A stretch of 64,000 nucleotides of DNA from Curtobacterium sp. MCSS17_008 (lineage in GTDB: Bacteria > Actinomycetota > Actinomycetes > Actinomycetales > Microbacteriaceae). The DNA is taken from NCBI RefSeq assembly GCF_003234185.1, contig NZ_QKSM01000004.1, positions 186,001-250,000 of the forward strand, given 5' to 3'. The notes under the pieces were generated by a model. It was not told the origin of the DNA. It worked only from the letters and a program-made list of their open reading frames with translations, and made no database searches. The position numbers and the translations under genes were made by a program. Shown here piece after piece: positions 16,800 to 25,676 of the stretch; the first letter of the stretch is position 1; every line of letters begins with the position of its first letter.

Positions 16800-17654
16800 G
16801 TGAGCCGTCGCAAGGCCTGGAACACCGACCCCGAACCGCTGCTCCGCGTCGAGCAGGGCTTCCGCCTCGACCGCGTCGACCCGGACGGCACCCCGGGCTT
16901 CGCCGGCCGGAAGATCGACGGACTCGAGGCGCTCGCCGCCGGCGCCGACCGGCTCGCCGCCCTGCAAGAGCGCCTGTACGCCGCGAGCACCGCGGGCGAC
17001 CAGCGCCGCGTGCTCCTCGTGCTGCAGGCGATGGACACCGCGGGCAAGGGCGGCATCGTGTCGCACGTCGTCGGGGCGGTGGACCCGAACGGTGTGCACT
17101 ACGCCGGTTTCAAGGCCCCCACCGCCGAGGAGCGTGAGCACGACTTCCTCTGGCGCATCGAGCGGCAGCTCCCCGCCGCGGGTCAGCTCGGTGTGTTCGA
17201 CCGCTCCCACTACGAGGACGTCCTCGTGCAGAAGGTGCACTCGTCCGCACCACCCGAGGAGATCGAGCGGCGCTACGGCGCCATCGTCGACTTCGAGGAC
17301 CGCCTCGTCGCCGAGGGGACGACCATCGTCAAGGTCATGCTCCACATCTCGAAGGACGAGCAGCGCGAGCGCCTCGGCGACCGCCTGGACCGCCCCGACA
17401 AGCACTGGAAGTTCAACCCGGGCGACATCGACGAGCGCCTGCTGTGGGATGAGTACCAGGCCGCCTACCAGGCGGTCTTCGACCGGACCTCGACTGCGCG
17501 GGCGCCCTGGTACGTCGTCCCCGCGAACCGCAAGTGGTACGCCCGTCTCGCCGTCCAGCAGCTGCTGCTCCGCGCGCTCGAGGACATGCAGCTCACCTGG
17601 CCGACCGCCGACTTCGACGTGGCCGAGCAACGTCGACGGCTCGCCGAGTCCTGA
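16800..17654 (+). CDS. PPK2 family polyphosphate:nucleotide phosphotransferase
   Basis: A 284-residue cytosolic enzyme that moves phosphate between polyphosphate and nucleotides. Walker A-like QAMDTAGKGG is at about residues 76-86, Walker B-like VFDRSHYEDVLV at about 134-145, and the KHWKFNPGDIDER and APWYVVPANRKWYARL motifs of the PPK2 (polyphosphate:AMP type) family follow. GTG 16800 has GGAGGACC directly upstream. It is a single gene ending at a GGACGGG hairpin. Confidence 0.92.
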   Translation: MSRRKAWNTDPEPLLRVEQGFRLDRVDPDGTPGFAGRKIDGLEALAAGADRLAALQERLYAASTAGDQRRVLLVLQAMDTAGKGGIVSHVVGAVDPNGVHYAGFKAPTAEEREHDFLWRIERQLPAAGQLGVFDRSHYEDVLVQKVHSSAPPEEIERRYGAIVDFEDRLVAEGTTIVKVMLHISKDEQRERLGDRLDRPDKHWKFNPGDIDERLLWDEYQAAYQAVFDRTSTARAPWYVVPANRKWYARLAVQQLLLRALEDMQLTWPTADFDVAEQRRRLAES

Positions 17655-17665
17655 CCCCCTGGCCC

Positions 17666-17687
17666 GGACGGGAGGCACGTCCCGTCC
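17666..17687 (+). terminator. Hairpin terminator after the PPK2 gene
   Basis: GGACGGG-aggcacgt-CCCGTCC, a 7 bp perfect stem 11 bases after the stop. It is a short member of the window's GGACGGGAGGC hairpin family. Confidence 0.6.
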
Positions 17688-17739
17688 CCGCCCCGTGGCA
17701 CCAACCGGGCGCGGGGCTGGCCAGAGCACACCGAGTCGC

Positions 17740-17921
17740 GTAGACTCTGTCGGTCGGCTCTCGGCACCGCGGCATCGTGACCGCGGGATTCGTGTGGGTG
17801 TGTGTGCGCTCGAGGGCTGGATTCACGTCGATCCGCGACGGGAAGAACCCCCTCTCCGCCTCTGAGACCTGCGCCGATGTCGCTGCCGGGCACGCGGACG
17901 TCTGCACCCCGGAAAGTAGCA
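17740..17921 (+). promoter_or_regulatory. Promoter and long 5' leader of the DEAD-box helicase gene
   Basis: A TAGACT box at 17742-17747 is the best -10 candidate, giving a leader of about 168 bases before ATG 17922, in contrast to the leaderless genes around it. A CCGCGG-catcgtga-CCGCGG hairpin lies near its 5' end (about 17767-17786) and GGAAAG lies near the start codon. Long structured leaders are typical of cold-shock RNA helicase mRNAs; regulation here is inferred. Confidence 0.45.
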
Positions 17922-20009
17922 ATGGCCCCGTACGACAAGGGCGCGCGTCAGCGTGCCGACGACCGTGTCCGCCACCCGAACGGCACCCCCGCCGCTCGCA
18001 GCAGCAAGCACCGCGGCTTCCGCGCCGCCGACCCGTCGCAGCCGCGACAGAAGCAGCGCTGGGACGCCGAGGAGCGTCGTGGCCGCGCAGCGCAGGGCGA
18101 GCGCCCTGCCCGCCCGAACTGGGAGCCGCGCGACGGCGGCCAGCGCCGCGACGACCGCGGACGCGGGTTCGACCGCGACCGCGGTGGGCGCGGGTACGAC
18201 CGTGACGACCGTGCTCCGCGTCGCTTCGACCGTGATGACCGTGCTCCGCGTCGCGACGACGACCGTGGTGCCCGTCGCTTCGACCGGGACGACCGTGCCC
18301 CGCGCCGCTTCGACCGTGACGATCGTGCTCCGCGTCGCGACGACGACCGTGGTGGTCGCCGCTTCGACCGGGACGACCGCGCCCCGCGCCGCTTCGACCG
18401 TGACGACCGTGCTCCGCGTCGCGACGACGACCGTGGTGGTCGCCGCTTCGACCGCGACGACCGCGCCCCGCGCCGCTTCGACCGTGACGACCGTGCTCCG
18501 CGTCGTGACGACGACCGTGGTGGTCGTCGCTTCGACCGCGACGACCGTGCCCCGCGTCGCTTCGACCGTGACGACCGCGCTCCGCGTCGCTTCGACCGTG
18601 ACGACCGTGCCCCGCGTCGCTTCGACCGCGACGATCGTGCCCCGCGTCGTGACGACGACCGTGGTGCTCGTCGCTTCGACCGCGACGACCGCCCGCAGCG
18701 CCGCTCCTCCGACGAGGACCGCGCTCCCCGCCGCGACCGCGACGACTCGCGTCCGGCGTACGTCCCCGCGGACGACGTCAAGCTCGAGAAGCTCCAGGCC
18801 GAGGCCACCGTCGCGGCCGACGTCGAGGGCGTGACCTTCGCCGACCTCGGCATCGGTGGCAACATCTCCCGCACCCTGGCCGAGATGGGCGCGACGAGCC
18901 CGTTCCCGATCCAGGCCGCCACGATCCCCGACGTGCTCGCGGGCAAGGACGTGCTCGGTCGCGGCCGTACCGGCTCCGGCAAGACCATCGCCTTCGGTGC
19001 GCCCCTCGTCGAGAAGCTCATGGAGCACGGCGGCGGCACGAAGCGCAAGATGGGCCGTGCGCCGCGTGCGCTCATCCTCGCGCCGACGCGTGAGCTCGCC
19101 CTGCAGATCGACCGCACGGTGCAGCCGATCGCCCGCTCGGTGGGCCTCTTCACCACGCAGATCTACGGTGGTGTGCCCTACGGTCGCCAGGAGGGCGCCC
19201 TCGAACGCGGCGTCGACATCATCGTCGGCACGCCGGGCCGGGTGCAGGACCTCGTGAACAAGGGGAAGCTCGACCTCAGCGAGGTCGTCGTCTCCGTGCT
19301 CGACGAGGCCGACCACATGTGCGACCTCGGGTTCCTCGAGCCGGTGCGCGAGATCCTCGCGGCGACCGCCGAGGTCACCCCGCACGGCGACCGTGCGCAG
19401 AAGCTCCTGTTCAGCGCCACGCTCGACGCCCAGGTCGCCTCGCTCGTCGAGGAGTTCCTGCACGAGCCGAGCGTCCACGAGGTGGCGGGTGAGGACCAGG
19501 CGTCCTCGACCATCGACCACCGCGTCCTGGTCGTCGAGCAGCGTCAGAAGGACCGCGTGCTCGAGGAGCTCGTCGCCGGCGACGGCAAGACCATCGTCTT
19601 CGCCCGGACCCGCGCGTACGCGGAGCGCCTGGCCGACCAGTTCGAGGACGCCGGCATCCGTGCGACCTCGCTCCACGGCGACCTCAACCAGTCCCGCCGC
19701 ACCCGCAACCTGCAGCTGCTCACGAGCGGCCGAGTGAACGTCCTCGTCGCGACCGACGTCGCCGCGCGCGGCATCCACGTCGACGACGTGTCGCTGGTCG
19801 TGCAGGCGGACGCCCCGGACGACTACAAGGCGTACCTGCACCGCTCGGGCCGCACGGGTCGTGCCGGCAAGGAGGGCACGGTCGTCACGCTCGTGCCGCG
19901 TGGCCGTCGCCGCAAGATCGAGGGCATCCTCGAGAACGCGGAGATCGAGGCCGACCTCGTCGACGCCGCCCCCGGTGACGGCGTCGTCGCGGAGCTCGCC
20001 GCGCGCTAG
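17922..20009 (+). CDS. DEAD-box RNA helicase with a long charged repeat N-terminus
   Basis: A 695-residue ATP-dependent RNA helicase. Residues 1-300 are disordered and basic/acidic; about 90-263 consist of twelve copies of the phrase DRDDRAPRR plus spacers DDDRGGRR. The core follows: Q motif TFADLGIG...FPIQAATIPDV (about 305-335), motif I GRTGSGKT (about 347-354), PTRELALQ, GTPGR, motif II DEAD (about 460), SAT, motif IV ARTRA, and ATDVAARGIHVDD with HRSGRTGR. No C-terminal extension follows. Homologues unwind structured RNA in cold or in ribosome assembly. The start MAPYDKGARQRADD follows a GGAAAG site. Confidence 0.93.
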   Translation: MAPYDKGARQRADDRVRHPNGTPAARSSKHRGFRAADPSQPRQKQRWDAEERRGRAAQGERPARPNWEPRDGGQRRDDRGRGFDRDRGGRGYDRDDRAPRRFDRDDRAPRRDDDRGARRFDRDDRAPRRFDRDDRAPRRDDDRGGRRFDRDDRAPRRFDRDDRAPRRDDDRGGRRFDRDDRAPRRFDRDDRAPRRDDDRGGRRFDRDDRAPRRFDRDDRAPRRFDRDDRAPRRFDRDDRAPRRDDDRGARRFDRDDRPQRRSSDEDRAPRRDRDDSRPAYVPADDVKLEKLQAEATVAADVEGVTFADLGIGGNISRTLAEMGATSPFPIQAATIPDVLAGKDVLGRGRTGSGKTIAFGAPLVEKLMEHGGGTKRKMGRAPRALILAPTRELALQIDRTVQPIARSVGLFTTQIYGGVPYGRQEGALERGVDIIVGTPGRVQDLVNKGKLDLSEVVVSVLDEADHMCDLGFLEPVREILAATAEVTPHGDRAQKLLFSATLDAQVASLVEEFLHEPSVHEVAGEDQASSTIDHRVLVVEQRQKDRVLEELVAGDGKTIVFARTRAYAERLADQFEDAGIRATSLHGDLNQSRRTRNLQLLTSGRVNVLVATDVAARGIHVDDVSLVVQADAPDDYKAYLHRSGRTGRAGKEGTVVTLVPRGRRRKIEGILENAEIEADLVDAAPGDGVVAELAAR
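18190..18715 (+). repeat. In-frame 30 bp/54 bp tandem repeat array in the helicase gene
   Basis: Repeating DNA such as TTCGACCGTGACGACCGTGC encodes ten-residue FDRDDRAPRR blocks, every second one in part followed by an eight-residue DDDRGGRR block. Third codon positions vary among copies, so the protein sequence appears to be under selection. Confidence 0.9.
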
Positions 20010-20021
20010 TCGCACCCGCAC

Positions 20022-20073
20022 GCACGACGACGCCCCCGTCTCGCCTCCCGGTGAGACGGGGGCGTCGTCGTGC
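20022..20073 (+). terminator. Strong terminator of the helicase gene
   Basis: GCACGACGACGCCCCCGTCTC (20022-20042) and its exact reverse complement (20053-20073) form a 21 bp perfect stem with a 10-base loop, 13 bases after the stop codon. Confidence 0.85.
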
Positions 20074-20090
20074 GACGCCGCTCCCGTGCC

Positions 20091-20118
20091 GAGACGCCGC
20101 CACATCCCGCGGCGTCTC
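20091..20118. terminator. Second hairpin in the helicase-dinB gap
   Basis: GAGACGCCGC-cacatccc-GCGGCGTCTC, a 10 bp perfect stem. It may act for either of the converging genes. Confidence 0.55.
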
Positions 20119-20152
20119 GCTGACCGGGCGGCGTCGGACGTCAGCGGACGTC

Positions 20153-20194
20153 GGACGGGAGGCGCGGTGCCAGCCGGCACCGCGCCTCCCGTCC
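20153..20194 (-). terminator. Third hairpin: full GGACGGGAGGC-family palindrome
   Basis: GGACGGGAGGCGCGGTGCC (20153-20171) and GGCACCGCGCCTCCCGTCC (20176-20194), a 19 bp perfect stem with a 4-base loop, 15 bases beyond the DinB gene's stop codon. Confidence 0.75.
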
Positions 20195-20208
20195 GTCGTG
20201 GGCTCGCG

Positions 20209-20718
20209 TCAGCGGTTGAAGAACAGCAGGCCGCGCACGTAGCCGGCCTGGCCGGCGTGCTGCGCGCAGTCGTCGAGGATGCTGACGAGCCGGGCGCCCC
20301 GCGTCACGGGCGGGTCCCACGCGTCGTCGACGACCGGGTCGAGGTCGTCCTCGCCGAGGGTCGCGAGGTACGCCACCGTCCGCTCGTGCACCGCTCGCAG
20401 GTACCCGTTCAGCAGGTCGGCGGACGCCCGCACGCGTCCCACGTCCTCGCGGGACATGCCGTAGCCGAGCGCGTCGGCGGGGAACGGCAGACCGAAGCGC
20501 TCGACCCAGCCGTCGGCCGTCCAGACCTGCTCGCTGCCCGCGAGGTCCGCGATCTGCGTGTCCTGCCCGCGGGCGATGTGCCAGGCGAGCCAGGCGAGCG
20601 TGTTCGCGCCGGCCGCGGGTCGCGCGGCGAGCTGGTCCTCTGACAGGCCGTCGAGGGCGCGCGCGACGGTCTCGGGCACGCGGGAGAACGCTTCAGTGAG
20701 GAGTTCCGCTGGGGTCAT
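20209..20718 (-). CDS. DinB-superfamily protein
   Basis: A 169-residue protein of the DinB/mycothiol S-transferase-like four-helix family. It starts MTPAELLTEAFSRVPETVA, with WLAWHIARGQD holding one metal-type His (about residue 47) and DDCAQHAGQAGYVRG the C-terminal His. Members bind a divalent metal and several use mycothiol or similar thiols; the substrate is unknown. It is a single gene with a leaderless TAGCGT box. Confidence 0.82.
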   Translation of the reverse strand: MTPAELLTEAFSRVPETVARALDGLSEDQLAARPAAGANTLAWLAWHIARGQDTQIADLAGSEQVWTADGWVERFGLPFPADALGYGMSREDVGRVRASADLLNGYLRAVHERTVAYLATLGEDDLDPVVDDAWDPPVTRGARLVSILDDCAQHAGQAGYVRGLLFFNR

Positions 20719-20725
20719 GGTGCCG

Positions 20726-20731
20726 ACGCTA
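20726..20731 (-). promoter_or_regulatory. Leaderless -10 box (TAGCGT) for the DinB gene
   Basis: TAGCGT, then 7 bases, then ATG 20718. Confidence 0.5.
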
Positions 20732-20754
20732 CGCGGGCCGCGACCGAGCGTCCG

Positions 20755-21294
20755 TCAGGGCGTCGTTGCCTGGCGGTGCCGTCGCTCGAGCGTCGCGCCG
20801 ACGGCCTCGAGCGCGGCGGCGAGCGCAGTCCGGTCGGCAGGGGCGACGGCCGCACCGAAGGCATCGGCGTAGGCGTCACCGACGGCGCGCGCGACGGCCG
20901 CGCCGGACGGCGTGAGGTGCACGAGGATGCTCCGCCGGTCGCCCGGGTTGGGTCGCCGTTCGGTGTGTCCGTGCCGTTCCAGGCGGTCGAGCAGCGAGGT
21001 CATCGCGCCGGTGCTCAGTTCGAGCAGGTCGCCCGCCTGCTTCGGGGTCGTGCCCTGTCCGTCCGCGGCGGCCAGGTGCAGCAGGAACCGGGTGTCGGTG
21101 ACGCCGAGCCCGCGCAGCGCGCTCTGGTACGCGAGCATCCGGGTGTGCCGCACCTGCAGGATCCGGAAGGCCTCCAGGACCCGTCGGAGTGCCGGGTCGT
21201 GCGCGGCGCCGTGCAGGTCCGTTCCCCCGACGTCGGGGGAGACGGGCGCCGGCGGCAGGGCCAGTGGTGGGAGTGCGGGGGAGGTGTCCGTCAC
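20755..21294 (-). CDS. MarR family transcriptional regulator
   Basis: A 179-residue regulator. A Pro-rich 35-residue N-terminus precedes the MarR winged helix: LLHLAAADGQGTTPKQAGDLL, then recognition helix STGAMTSLLDRLERHG and wing RRPNPGDRRSILVHLT. The start is GTG 21294, with GAGAAG upstream. The mRNA probably has a leader of about 70-80 bases from the promoter holding the 21374-21394 palindrome. The target is unknown; sbcD is divergent but has its own leaderless promoter. Confidence 0.88.
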   Translation of the reverse strand: MTDTSPALPPLALPPAPVSPDVGGTDLHGAAHDPALRRVLEAFRILQVRHTRMLAYQSALRGLGVTDTRFLLHLAAADGQGTTPKQAGDLLELSTGAMTSLLDRLERHGHTERRPNPGDRRSILVHLTPSGAAVARAVGDAYADAFGAAVAPADRTALAAALEAVGATLERRHRQATTP

Positions 21295-21373
21295 GAAGGG
21301 CTCTTCTCGGGTGGTGGTCGCGGCGGCGATCGACGGGACGCGGGCGGTCCCGGGTCAGGTGTCCATGCAACAA

Positions 21374-21394
21374 GTATCTCAACGATCAAGATAC
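21374..21394 (-). promoter_or_regulatory. Candidate MarR operator
   Basis: GTATCT (21374-21379) and AGATAC (21389-21394) form an inverted repeat in a locally AT-rich patch 80-100 bases upstream of the MarR gene; GTATCT in the minus direction also resembles a -10 box. Confidence 0.5.
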
Positions 21395-21476
21395 CCCCAA
21401 CAGTGGGGGACGTCGGTGTCGAGCGCCGTTCTCCACAGCACGGGGGAGGCGTCCCGGTGATGTCCGCGGCCGCCGC

Positions 21477-21482
21477 TACCGT
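21477..21482 (+). promoter_or_regulatory. Leaderless -10 box (TACCGT) for sbcD
   Basis: TACCGT, then 6 bases, then ATG 21489. Confidence 0.55.
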
Positions 21483-21488
21483 GACGGC

Positions 21489-22652
21489 ATGCGCATCCTG
21501 CACACCGGCGACTGGCACCTCGGCCGCACGCTGCTCGGTGCGGACCTGCTCGCGCACCAGGCGGCGTTCACCGACTTCCTCGTGGACACCGTCCGGGCCA
21601 GGGCGGTCGACCTCGTCGTCATCGCCGGCGACGTCTACGACCGAGCGATCCCGCCGGTGGACGCCGTCCGGATCCTCTCCCGCACGCTCGAGCGCCTGGC
21701 CGAGACCGCGACGGTCGTCCTGACGCCGGGCAACCACGACTCCGCGGCACGCCTCGGCTTCGGCGCCGGGGTCATGCACGACCGCGTGCGGATCCTCGCC
21801 GAACCGGCCAGCATCGGGACCCCGGTGCTCCTCGCCGACGATGCCGGGCCGGTGGCGGTGCACGGCATCCCGTACCTGCACCCCGACCTGACGCGCTACG
21901 CCCTGGCGGCGGTGCCGGACGAGCCGCTCGCGCGCTCCCACCAGGCGGTCGTGGGCGCGGCGATGGAGCGCGTCCGCGCCGACCTCGCCACCCGTCCCGG
22001 CACCCGCAGCGTCGTCGTCGCACACGCGTTCGTCGGCGGTGCCGAGCCGAGCGACAGCGAGCAGGACATCCGGGTGGGCGGCGTGGACATGGTCTCCGCC
22101 TCGGTCTTCGACGGGGTCGACTACGTCGCCCTCGGGCACCTGCACGGCCCGCAGCGCGTCGGGGGCGACGACCGCATCCGGTACGCCGGGTCGCCGCTCG
22201 CGTTCTCGTTCGGGGAGCGGCACCAGCGCAAGAGCGTGACGCTCGTCGACCTCGCCGCGGACGGCACCGTCACGGTCGAGCTGGTGCCGGCACCCGTGCC
22301 CCGCCGTCTCGTGGACGTCCGCGCGACGATCGACGCGATCGAGTCCGGTGCGCACCGGGCCGACGCGGACGCCTGGGTGCGGGTCGCCGTGACCGACACC
22401 GTGCACCCCGAACGCATGTACGCCCGCGTGAAGGACCACTTCCCGCACGCCCTCGCGATCACGCACGAACCCGCCGACCGAGCCGAGCGTGCGGCGGCCC
22501 GGACGGTGACGGCGACCTCCGACCCGGTCGAGGTGGCCGCCGACTTCGTCGCCTTCGCCACCGGTGCCGCCCCGAGCGACGACGACCGCGCGGTCCTGAC
22601 CGAGGCGTACGAGGCGGCGGCGCTCGCGATGCACGACGACCGGGGGCGCTGA
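21489..22652 (+). CDS. sbcD: Exonuclease SbcCD subunit D
   Basis: A 387-residue Mre11-type nuclease of the SbcCD complex, which cleaves hairpins and processes DNA ends. The five phosphoesterase motifs are intact: GDWHLGR (about residues 7-13), GDVYDR (about 47), GNHDS (about 84), a late AHAF and GHLHGPQ (about 218). A capping domain makes up the C-terminal third. The start is fixed by the TACCGT box. The stop codon overlaps the sbcC start by one base (TGATG), so the two are translationally coupled. Confidence 0.95.
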   Translation: MRILHTGDWHLGRTLLGADLLAHQAAFTDFLVDTVRARAVDLVVIAGDVYDRAIPPVDAVRILSRTLERLAETATVVLTPGNHDSAARLGFGAGVMHDRVRILAEPASIGTPVLLADDAGPVAVHGIPYLHPDLTRYALAAVPDEPLARSHQAVVGAAMERVRADLATRPGTRSVVVAHAFVGGAEPSDSEQDIRVGGVDMVSASVFDGVDYVALGHLHGPQRVGGDDRIRYAGSPLAFSFGERHQRKSVTLVDLAADGTVTVELVPAPVPRRLVDVRATIDAIESGAHRADADAWVRVAVTDTVHPERMYARVKDHFPHALAITHEPADRAERAAARTVTATSDPVEVAADFVAFATGAAPSDDDRAVLTEAYEAAALAMHDDRGR

Positions 22653-25600
22653 TGTACCTGCACCGTCTCGAGCTCCGTGCGATCGGCCCCTACCCCGACC
22701 TCGTCACGATCGACTTCGCAGCGCTCGCCGCGTCGGGGGTGTTCCTGCTCGAGGGACCGACCGGCTCCGGCAAGTCGACCATCATCGACGCCGTCGTGTT
22801 CGCCCTGTACGGCGGGTTGGCGGGTGAGGGGTCGACGCACGACCGCCTGCACAGCCAGCACGCCGATCCCGGTGTCGAGCCGTTCGTCGAGCTCGTCTTC
22901 GAGACGGGTGCCGGCGTGTACCGCGTCCGCCGCACCCCGCAGTACGACCGACCGAAGCAGCGCGGCTCGGGGACCGTCCGACAGCAGGCGTCCGCGCAGC
23001 TCTTCCGGCTCGCGCACCCGGCCGACGCCGTGGGGGAGCCGGTGTCCTCACGCATCCCGGAGATCGGGCTCGAGGTCGCCAGGGTCGTCGGGCTCGACCG
23101 GGCCCAGTTCCTGCAGACCGTCGTGCTGCCGCAGGGCGAGTTCGCCCGGTTCCTGCGCTCCCCGGGCGAGGACCGCCGGAAGCTCCTGCAGTCCCTGTTC
23201 GGCACGCAGGTCTACGACCGCACGGCCGACGAACTCGCCGCCCGACGGCGTGCGGTCCAGGCCGAGGTCGACGCCGCCGACGCCAGGGTGCGCGACGCGC
23301 TGAGCCGGTTCGGCCAGGCCGCCGGGGTCGACGAGCCGGACGAGCAGTCCGTGCCGGCCACCCTCGACGGTCTCCGGGCACTCGCCGCCGAGACCGCTGT
23401 CCGACGGGCCGAGGCGGTCGCGGCCTCCGACCGAGCACGGGCGCACGAACAGGACGTGGCCGCGCGGCTCACGGCCCGAGCACGTCGTTCGGCCCTGCTC
23501 GATCGCCGCCGGGAGCTCGACGACGGCGCCGAGCGCGTCGCAGCGGCACGGGAGCGGCTCGGGCTCGCCGAACGCGCGTCCCGGGTGACGGCATCCGCCG
23601 ACGGCCTCGACGCGGCGCGGGGCCGCGCGGCTGCGACGGCTCGGGCTGCCCAGGACCTCCGGGCACGGTCGGGCATCCCGGCCGACGGAGACCCGGCCGC
23701 TCGCCGTGCCCACCTCGTCGCCTGTGTCGGGGCGGTCCGACACCTCGTCGCGGTCGAGGACTCGCTGCCCGGTCGGCGCCGCGCGCTCGCGGACTCCGCA
23801 GTGCGCGCAGAGCGACTCGTCTCCCGGGTCGCCGAGCTCGACCGCGCGCTCGAGGCGCGTCCGGCGGAACGGGCCACCCTGGTCGACGAGGCCCGCGCGG
23901 CGGCGACCGCGGCCGGCGACGCCGAACCCGCCCGGGCGGAGGTCGAGCGGCTCGGCAGGCTCCGCGCCGACCTCGACGCCCGCGACGCGGCCGCGGCCGC
24001 CGTGGCCCGGGCCGAGCAGGTCGTCACCGCCCACCGCGCCCGCGCCGAGGAACTCCTCCGGACGGAGCAGACGCTGCGCACCCGTCGGATCGCCGGGCTC
24101 GCGGGGGAGCTCGGCGCCGCGCTGGGCGCCGACGACCCGTGCCCGGTCTGCGGTGCTCTCGAGCACCCGGACGTCGCCGTGCCCCAGGCCGACCACCCGG
24201 ACGCCGATGCCGTCGACGCGGCCGCTGCCGCGGCGCGCGCGGCGGAGCACGCACTGGGTGACGCGGCGACGGCGCTCGCGGTCGAACGGTCAGCCCTCGA
24301 CCGGCTCCGGGCCGTGGTCGGTGACACGGACGCCGACGCGCTGTCGGAGCAGGCCACGGCCGCCGCCGCGCGGGTCGAGGCGGCGCACACCGCAGCCGTC
24401 CGGGTCGCCGAGGTCGAGCGGCGACGGACCGCGCACGACGAGGAGACGCGGGCGCTCGAGCGCGAGCACAACGCGGTGCAGGCCGAACACGCCGTCCTGC
24501 TGGCCACGAGCTCGGCAGACGCCGACCGGCTCGAGCAGGACGCGGTCGCGGTGGCCGATGCCCTCGAGCGCGCCGCGGCGCTCGTGGTCGACCCGTGGTC
24601 CCAGGCTCGTGCCGAGCCGGGGCCGACGGCCCCGGCATCGCTGCACCGGGCCGTCCAGGAACTCGACGCCCTGGTCGATCGGGCAGGAGCCGTCATCACG
24701 GCCGACGAGCGGGCGGTCGCCGCCGCACAGGCCGTGGCCGAGCGCGACGCCGAGGTCGCTCGCGCCCTGGCGGACCAGGACTTCGACACGCTCGAATCCG
24801 CCCGCGCCGCGGTGCTGACGGTGGACGCGGTCTCGGCGCTCCGGACCGCGGTCGACTCGGCCGAGCGCGAGCGTGCCGTCGTCGAGGCCGGGCTGGCGGA
24901 ACCGGCCGTGGTCGCCGCCGCCGAGGACACGGACGGATCGCTGGACCTCGACGCCGCCCGAGCCGCCCACGCCGCCGCGGCAGAGGCTGCCGACGCGGCC
25001 ACCCGCGCGGCGGTCTCCGCGGCCGACCGCGCCGAGTCCGCCGACCGGTGCGCCACCGACCTGGCACGTGCGGTGCGGGCGCGCGACGACACCTCGGCGC
25101 GGAGCCGCGCGGTCGTCCGGCTGGCGGACGTGGCGAACGGCGTCGCGGCGGTGAACCCGACCGGCATCACCCTCGGGACCTACGTGCTCATGCGCCGGTT
25201 CGAGGACGTCGTCGCCGCCGCGAACGACCGGTTGCGCGGGATGCTCGCCGGACGGTTCACCCTCGAGACCTCGGACGAGCGCGAGACGGGGTCGCGTGCG
25301 CGACGCACGGGGCTCGCCCTCGCCGTGCACGACCACACCACGGACACCCGTCGAGCACCAGGCAGCCTGTCCGGGGGCGAGACGTTCACGGTCTCGCTCT
25401 GCCTGGCACTCGGACTCGCCGACGTCGTGCAGGCGGAGGCCGGTGGGGTGTCCCTCGGGACGCTGTTCGTGGACGAGGGCTTCGGCACGCTCGACCCGGA
25501 GACCCTCGACGACGTCATCGGTCAGCTCGCCCGGCTGACCGCCGGTGGGCGGCAGGTCGGCATCGTCAGCCACGTCGAGGAGCTCAAGCAGCGCATCCCG

Positions 25601-25660
25601 GAACGCATCGCCGTCCGCCGGGCTCCCGACGGCGGATCCCGCGTGACGACCACCGTCTGA
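22652..25660 (+). CDS. sbcC: Exonuclease SbcCD subunit C
   Basis: A 1002-residue SMC-like ATPase. Walker A GPTGSGKST is at about residues 35-43, the first coiled coil at about 180-480, zinc hook CPVCG at about 495, the second coiled coil to about 820, signature LSGGE at about 905 and Walker B LFVDEGFGTLD at about 936. It pairs with SbcD to make the ATP-gated double-strand nuclease. The coiled coils are unusually rich in Ala and Arg, as expected for such GC content. Nothing is missing. Confidence 0.95.
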   Translation: MYLHRLELRAIGPYPDLVTIDFAALAASGVFLLEGPTGSGKSTIIDAVVFALYGGLAGEGSTHDRLHSQHADPGVEPFVELVFETGAGVYRVRRTPQYDRPKQRGSGTVRQQASAQLFRLAHPADAVGEPVSSRIPEIGLEVARVVGLDRAQFLQTVVLPQGEFARFLRSPGEDRRKLLQSLFGTQVYDRTADELAARRRAVQAEVDAADARVRDALSRFGQAAGVDEPDEQSVPATLDGLRALAAETAVRRAEAVAASDRARAHEQDVAARLTARARRSALLDRRRELDDGAERVAAARERLGLAERASRVTASADGLDAARGRAAATARAAQDLRARSGIPADGDPAARRAHLVACVGAVRHLVAVEDSLPGRRRALADSAVRAERLVSRVAELDRALEARPAERATLVDEARAAATAAGDAEPARAEVERLGRLRADLDARDAAAAAVARAEQVVTAHRARAEELLRTEQTLRTRRIAGLAGELGAALGADDPCPVCGALEHPDVAVPQADHPDADAVDAAAAAARAAEHALGDAATALAVERSALDRLRAVVGDTDADALSEQATAAAARVEAAHTAAVRVAEVERRRTAHDEETRALEREHNAVQAEHAVLLATSSADADRLEQDAVAVADALERAAALVVDPWSQARAEPGPTAPASLHRAVQELDALVDRAGAVITADERAVAAAQAVAERDAEVARALADQDFDTLESARAAVLTVDAVSALRTAVDSAERERAVVEAGLAEPAVVAAAEDTDGSLDLDAARAAHAAAAEAADAATRAAVSAADRAESADRCATDLARAVRARDDTSARSRAVVRLADVANGVAAVNPTGITLGTYVLMRRFEDVVAAANDRLRGMLAGRFTLETSDERETGSRARRTGLALAVHDHTTDTRRAPGSLSGGETFTVSLCLALGLADVVQAEAGGVSLGTLFVDEGFGTLDPETLDDVIGQLARLTAGGRQVGIVSHVEELKQRIPERIAVRRAPDGGSRVTTTV

Positions 25661-25676
25661 CCGCCCGGACCGTGGG

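Noticed and set aside
17777..17921. A small upstream gene in the helicase leader
   Set aside because: The open frame has no ribosome site and runs out of frame into the helicase gene; the stretch is better explained as a leader.
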